Source: Magnolia sinica (Eukaryota > Streptophyta > Magnoliopsida > Magnoliales > Magnoliaceae). From it: DNA of 64,000 nucleotides. Under the pieces are notes generated by a model that made no database searches, had not been told where the DNA came from, and saw only the letters and a program-made list of their open reading frames with translations. The DNA is taken from the NCBI RefSeq assembly GCF_029962835.1, contig NC_080582.1:22824032-22888031 (forward strand), in the 5' to 3' direction. Below, in pieces: positions 60,436 to 64,000 of this stretch (position 1 is the stretch's first letter; each line of letters starts with the position of its first letter). Made by a program: the position numbers and the translations under genes.

Positions 60436-60499
60436 TTACAGTCCTCATGGGAAGCAGATTGGCTTGTGTTCCACACACCAACGATGTGGCTAGTGTGTT

Positions 60500-60965
60500 G
60501 ACGTTACCCAGTTCTGTGGGTCCCATCATGAGGTATGAATTATATCCAAACCATCCATCCACTTGGTAAACTCGTCATGGGGCTTGAACTGAAAATAAGA
60601 CATATCCGAAAATTAAGTGGACCACATTGTAAAAGGCAGTGGGGGATTGAACGCCTGCCATTGAAAACCTTTTGGGGGTTAACAGAAATTTTGGATTAAA
60701 ATGATATATATATATATATATATATATTTTCTCTTCATCCATGTCTGTGTGACCTGATGAAAAGATTGGATGGAAAGTAAACACTATAATGGGCCCTACG
60801 AATGTTTTAACGGTGAGAATCATTGGCCCCACTGCTATTTGTAGTGTGGTCCACTTGAGCCTTGGAAATTACTCATTTTTGGGAGAAGGATCTAAAATGA
60901 TCCCACCAAATGGGTGATGAACGGTGAGATATGATAAATACATCATTGTGGGGAAATGTAACTTT
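60500..60965. mobile_element. foldback element
   Basis: The left arm (TGGGTCCCATCATGAGGTATG, CAAACCATCCATCCACTTGG) faces an inverted right arm (CCAAATGGGTGATGAACGG, TACATCATTGTGGGG). A short AT microsatellite lies at 60703-60727. Confidence 0.6.
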
Positions 60966-61071
60966 GATCTCCTTGAACCGTTCATGCAACTCGGCGTACC
61001 CACACCAGCTGGATTGGTGGTGTGTGGTACACCAACCAATCCGCCCATCCTGATGGGGGTGGTACCGGACG

Positions 61072-61555
61072 CGGATTCCCTAAGAAAGCCTTTCGCAGGA
61101 ACTTCCTGTGTTGGGATGCTACGTGGGGCCACGATGTTTATGAGAAATCTACACCATACATCCGTTATTTCAAATCATTTTAGGACATTAGAACAAAAAT
61201 TAGGTGGATCCAAACCTCAAGTGGGTCGCAGGAGAAGAAACAATGGAGATTCCATGACCACTATTTAAACATTTGTATGGCTACAAAAGTTTAGGAAAAG
61301 GCTAATGGTTTTGCGTTTTCACTTCATCCCACTGGCAATGAACTCAAGAACAGTTTGGATGGCATGTAAACATCAAGGTGGAGCCCAGTAATGTAAGCCT
61401 TTAATTTTGGATCCACCTAATTTTTGGTATCATCTCCTAAAATGACATGAAAAATGGATGAACAGGTAGATATTTCATAAACATCATGGTGGCCCCATGT
61501 AGCATCCTAGCGCAGGGACTTCCTAGGAAAGGCTTTCGCTAGAAATCCACATCCG
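61072..61555. mobile_element. foldback element with long arms
   Basis: Over 100 bases at each end pair up. The left has GAAAGCCTTTCGCAGGAACTT, GGGATGCTACGTGGGGCCA and TTTATGAGAAATCTACACC; the right, reversed, has CGAAAGCCTTTCCTAGGAAG, AGGATGCTACATGGGGCCA and TTTATGAAATATCTACC. This is the clearest copy of the family in the window. No coding content. Confidence 0.85.
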
Positions 61556-61599
61556 GGTGGTACCCATGCATCCAAGGGACACGGATTGCCTCGTGATGC

Positions 61600-62105
61600 T
61601 GCTAGTCACCAGGTGGCTACCGCAAAGAATACTATGGGCCCCACCATAATGTATGTGTTTAATCCACACTGTCCATCCATTTTGAATGATTATTTTAAAG
61701 GATGAGCTAAAAATGAGGTGTAGAACTAAATCTCAAATGGACCACACCACAGGAAAAATCGGTGATTCAATGCCCACCATTAAAAACTTCTTGAGCTCCA
61801 CAAGTTTTGGATAAATTGGGTATTTTTATTTTCTTATCATCCAAGTCTGTGTGACCTAACAAACAGGTTGGATGGCAAATGAACATTATAGTGGGCCTTA
61901 TGAAGTTTTTAACTATGGGTGTTCAATCACCATTGTTTTCCTGTGATGTAGTCCATTTGAGATTTAGATCTACCTTGTTTTTGGGTTCATGTTCGAAAAT
62001 GATATGAAAAATTAGATGAACAGCATGGATAAAACACATACATCATGATCGATGCACAAAGCACTGTCCAATAGCTACCTAGTTACCGGCATCGTGCAAT
62101 CCCCG
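61600..62105. mobile_element. foldback element
   Basis: The left arm (CACCAGGTGGCTACCGC, GGGCCCCACCATAATGTATG, CACACTGTCCATCCATTTTG) faces an inverted right arm (AAATTAGATGAACAGCATGG, CATACATCATGATCGATGC, AGCTACCTAGTTACCGG). Confidence 0.75.
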
Positions 62106-62189
62106 TGAGCATGCTGGAGTCTCTCCTCAAGTTATTATTTTTCAAGAGTCATTCTCAATGCTATTGAATCTCAGCTGTGAGTGTAATAT

Positions 62190-62225
<36 letters not shown>

Positions 62226-62533
62226 ATGTTAAACTCTCTATCATACACAAATTAATGCACTCAAAATCTATGTATGTGCAGTTTGATCCCAAATAATAGA
62301 CTTTTAAATTTGCTAATCTCGATCCAATGCAAATACAAGAATCCTCCAAATTCATGAATTTGAAAAGAATGCGTATTTGGTAAAACCATAAAGAATTGAA
62401 GTTAGATGGGCCACAACAATGGAAACAATGGGGGAGAAGGCCCACCATGAAGTAATATCCAATTGTTTTTTTTTTTTTTTTTTTTCATTTTGAAAGCTTC
62501 ACTATAAGATATATTTGTTAAGTACTACCTCAT
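62106..62533. other. no recognised gene, microsatellites
   Basis: A TG dinucleotide run is at 62196-62224 and a T run at about 62465-62486. Nothing coding. Confidence 0.6.
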
Positions 62534-63681
62534 TTAAGTGGTTATTAGATGGTGCTTTGTGGGTGCCACCATGTTAATATGATGTTCTGAGTTGTTGCCT
62601 CTTATGCTCCTAGCATGAGCTTGATGTGCTCTGTTAGAATCCCCTCCACTTGCGAGTCTACCAAATATGGTGTGGATCTCCCCTGTCGGTTCATTATCGT
62701 TCCGATGACTTTTCTGCTCAGCCCTTTGATCTGGTCGCTCTTCCCTCCTCCTATGGACGTATTCCCACAAATGTCCATTATGGATTAGAGCTTCAATTTC
62801 TTTCTTGAGGTCGAAGCAATCGCTGGTGGCATGGCCATAGTCGCAATGGAAGTAACAATACTTCCTCTTATCTCACTTCTCAGCATCGGTCTTCATCCTG
62901 TTCGGCCACCTCAGGATCCTTTTGCCACGAACTTCCATAAGGACCTGCTCCGTGGTGGCGTTTAAAGGAGTGTAAGACTTGCTTTAGTTCAGGCATTGGC
63001 TCTTGCTCGAGTCCTCATCCCTTCTTCTCTTGTTGTTGACAGCCTGCAGCTGCACCTCTTTACGTTTCTTATCCTTAGCCGAACTCCAGGCACTCTGGGC
63101 AGCCTTTTGCGAGCTGAAAAGCTCCTCAGCGTTAGAGTAGTTCTGGGCCCGGTTGAGGAGGTCGGCTAAGGTCGTTGAACGGTTTTTGTCGATCGAGAAG
63201 AAAACCCTTCCTTCTCAAAAACCGGCTATCATTGCGGCCAGAGCTATCTAGTCTAAGTAACCTTTTACTTGCATCGCTTCCGGGTTGAACTGTGCAATGT
63301 AGTCTTTCAACAGTTCGTTCTCCCTTTGGGTAATAGTGAGGAGATGAGTCGTTCGTTTTCGCATGTCCTTCCCACCAATAAACTGCATGATGAAGGTTTT
63401 ACTGAGAATTACGGACGAGCTTATAGACTTCGGTTTCAGTTGTCGATACCACCTTCGCACTGCTCCTAACAAGGTTAGGGAGAAAAATCGGCACATAACC
63501 GAGCTCGAAGCAAAATAGAGCTCCATTCAAACCCTAAATGATTCGAAGTACCCGGCAGGATTGCCAGTCCCAGAGTAGGAGGTGATCTATGAATTCCAGA
63601 ATCTAGGCGAGAGTTGGCTCCCATGATATCATCAGTGAACGGAGGCTTGGTCTCTTCCAGCATGGCTTTGATGGAGGTCAA
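62534..63681 (-). pseudogene. gag: Ty3/gypsy gag (Tat-like), broken
   Basis: On the minus strand the order is an ETKPPFTDDIMGA leader (63681-63600), then a capsid domain (63526-63248; SVMCRFFSLTLLGAVRRWYR, SKTFIMQFIGGKDMRKRTTH, LLTITQRENELLKDYIAQFN). A linker with AQNYSNAEELF follows, then a CYFHCDYGHAT-DC-DLKKEIE block (about 62870-62790), and EIHTIFGRLASGGDSNRAHQ (to 62534), the phrase that precedes protease in Tat/Ogre-type gypsy elements. Several stops and frameshifts break it. Protease and everything after are missing: the sequence changes to non-coding at 62533. The gag of such elements builds the particle; this is a relic. Confidence 0.85.
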
Positions 63682-64000
63682 GACTTCTACGCAGTAGGCC
63701 TAGCGGATGTCACCGATTTGACCTTGTATTTCAGTTGAGTGTGAAATATTACATCTTTCCCCCTATTTATACCTTGGTTTTATAAACATGATAGTACTTA
63801 ATCAATCTAATTATGCATATTTCATTTATGAGGTGATTTCAAGAGTTTAAGGTAAAAGTGATGCCAAAAGAAAGATTTATACTCAAAAGATTACTAAATG
63901 AATATTTAGATATTTGAAAGTCATTAATGAAGAATTCACATACCAAAGATTGAAGGAAACCAAGTGAGGGATGAAGAGAATCGAAGATTTGAAGTGAAGA
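63682..64000. other. no recognised gene
   Basis: This is upstream (5') of the minus-strand gag and would be leader or LTR if the element is intact on that side. No primer site is recognisable before the window ends. Confidence 0.4.

Overview
The window is plant nuclear DNA, almost entirely transposable elements in several nested layers. The evidence is Ty1/copia and Ty3/gypsy elements primed by plant tRNAs, two CACTA DNA transposons, many small foldback elements, and broken fragments of typical flowering-plant genes with introns and GT/AG splice sites. I found no intact host gene, no rRNA or tRNA gene and no CRISPR array. The species cannot be read from the sequence. The abundant foldback family with GGGCCCACC-type ends recalls magnoliid genomes, but that is only an impression.

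Layout. 1-3388 is the 5' part of a SIRE-type copia element on the minus strand (LTR, primer site, frameshifted gag), cut by the window edge. About 4711-7708 is an older, heavily decayed copia element, also minus. 9920-16938 is a complete 7.0-kb CACTA element with an AAA target duplication. It has no visible transposase but carries plus-strand fragments of four host genes: an ERECTA-LIKE receptor kinase, an F-box gene, TOR kinase and alpha-amylase. It is therefore a Pack-CACTA. 17546-21843 is a tandem pair of about 2.15-kb non-coding units.

22547-55193 is, as I read it, one giant (32.6 kb) CACTA insertion with a TAT target duplication. It split a small foldback element whose halves lie at 22495-22546 and 55194-55662. 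About 13.4 kb is the element itself; the rest is later insertions. The element carries an ARGONAUTE N-domain fragment (AGO1/5/10 type), an AGO4-clade PIWI fragment, a COG8 fragment, a ribosomal protein eL33 (RPL35A) fragment and a multi-kilobase block of degenerate TTTAGG-like repeats with higher-order structure. That block was later hit by an Athila-type gypsy element (25224-34374) and by a 4.2-kb solo LTR (35690-45748). The solo LTR was in turn split by a 5.9-kb solo LTR of related sequence in the opposite orientation (38125-43993).

55855-57966 is a four-copy tandem array of about 530 bp. 58244-59314 holds a 191-bp direct repeat, identical as read, flanking a 689-bp segment. 60.1-62.1 kb is a run of foldback elements. 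62534-63681 is a broken gag of a Tat-like gypsy element on the minus strand. Little here works together in the usual gene sense. The main biological interest is gene capture by the two CACTA elements, including pieces of two genes of the silencing machinery that normally represses transposons.
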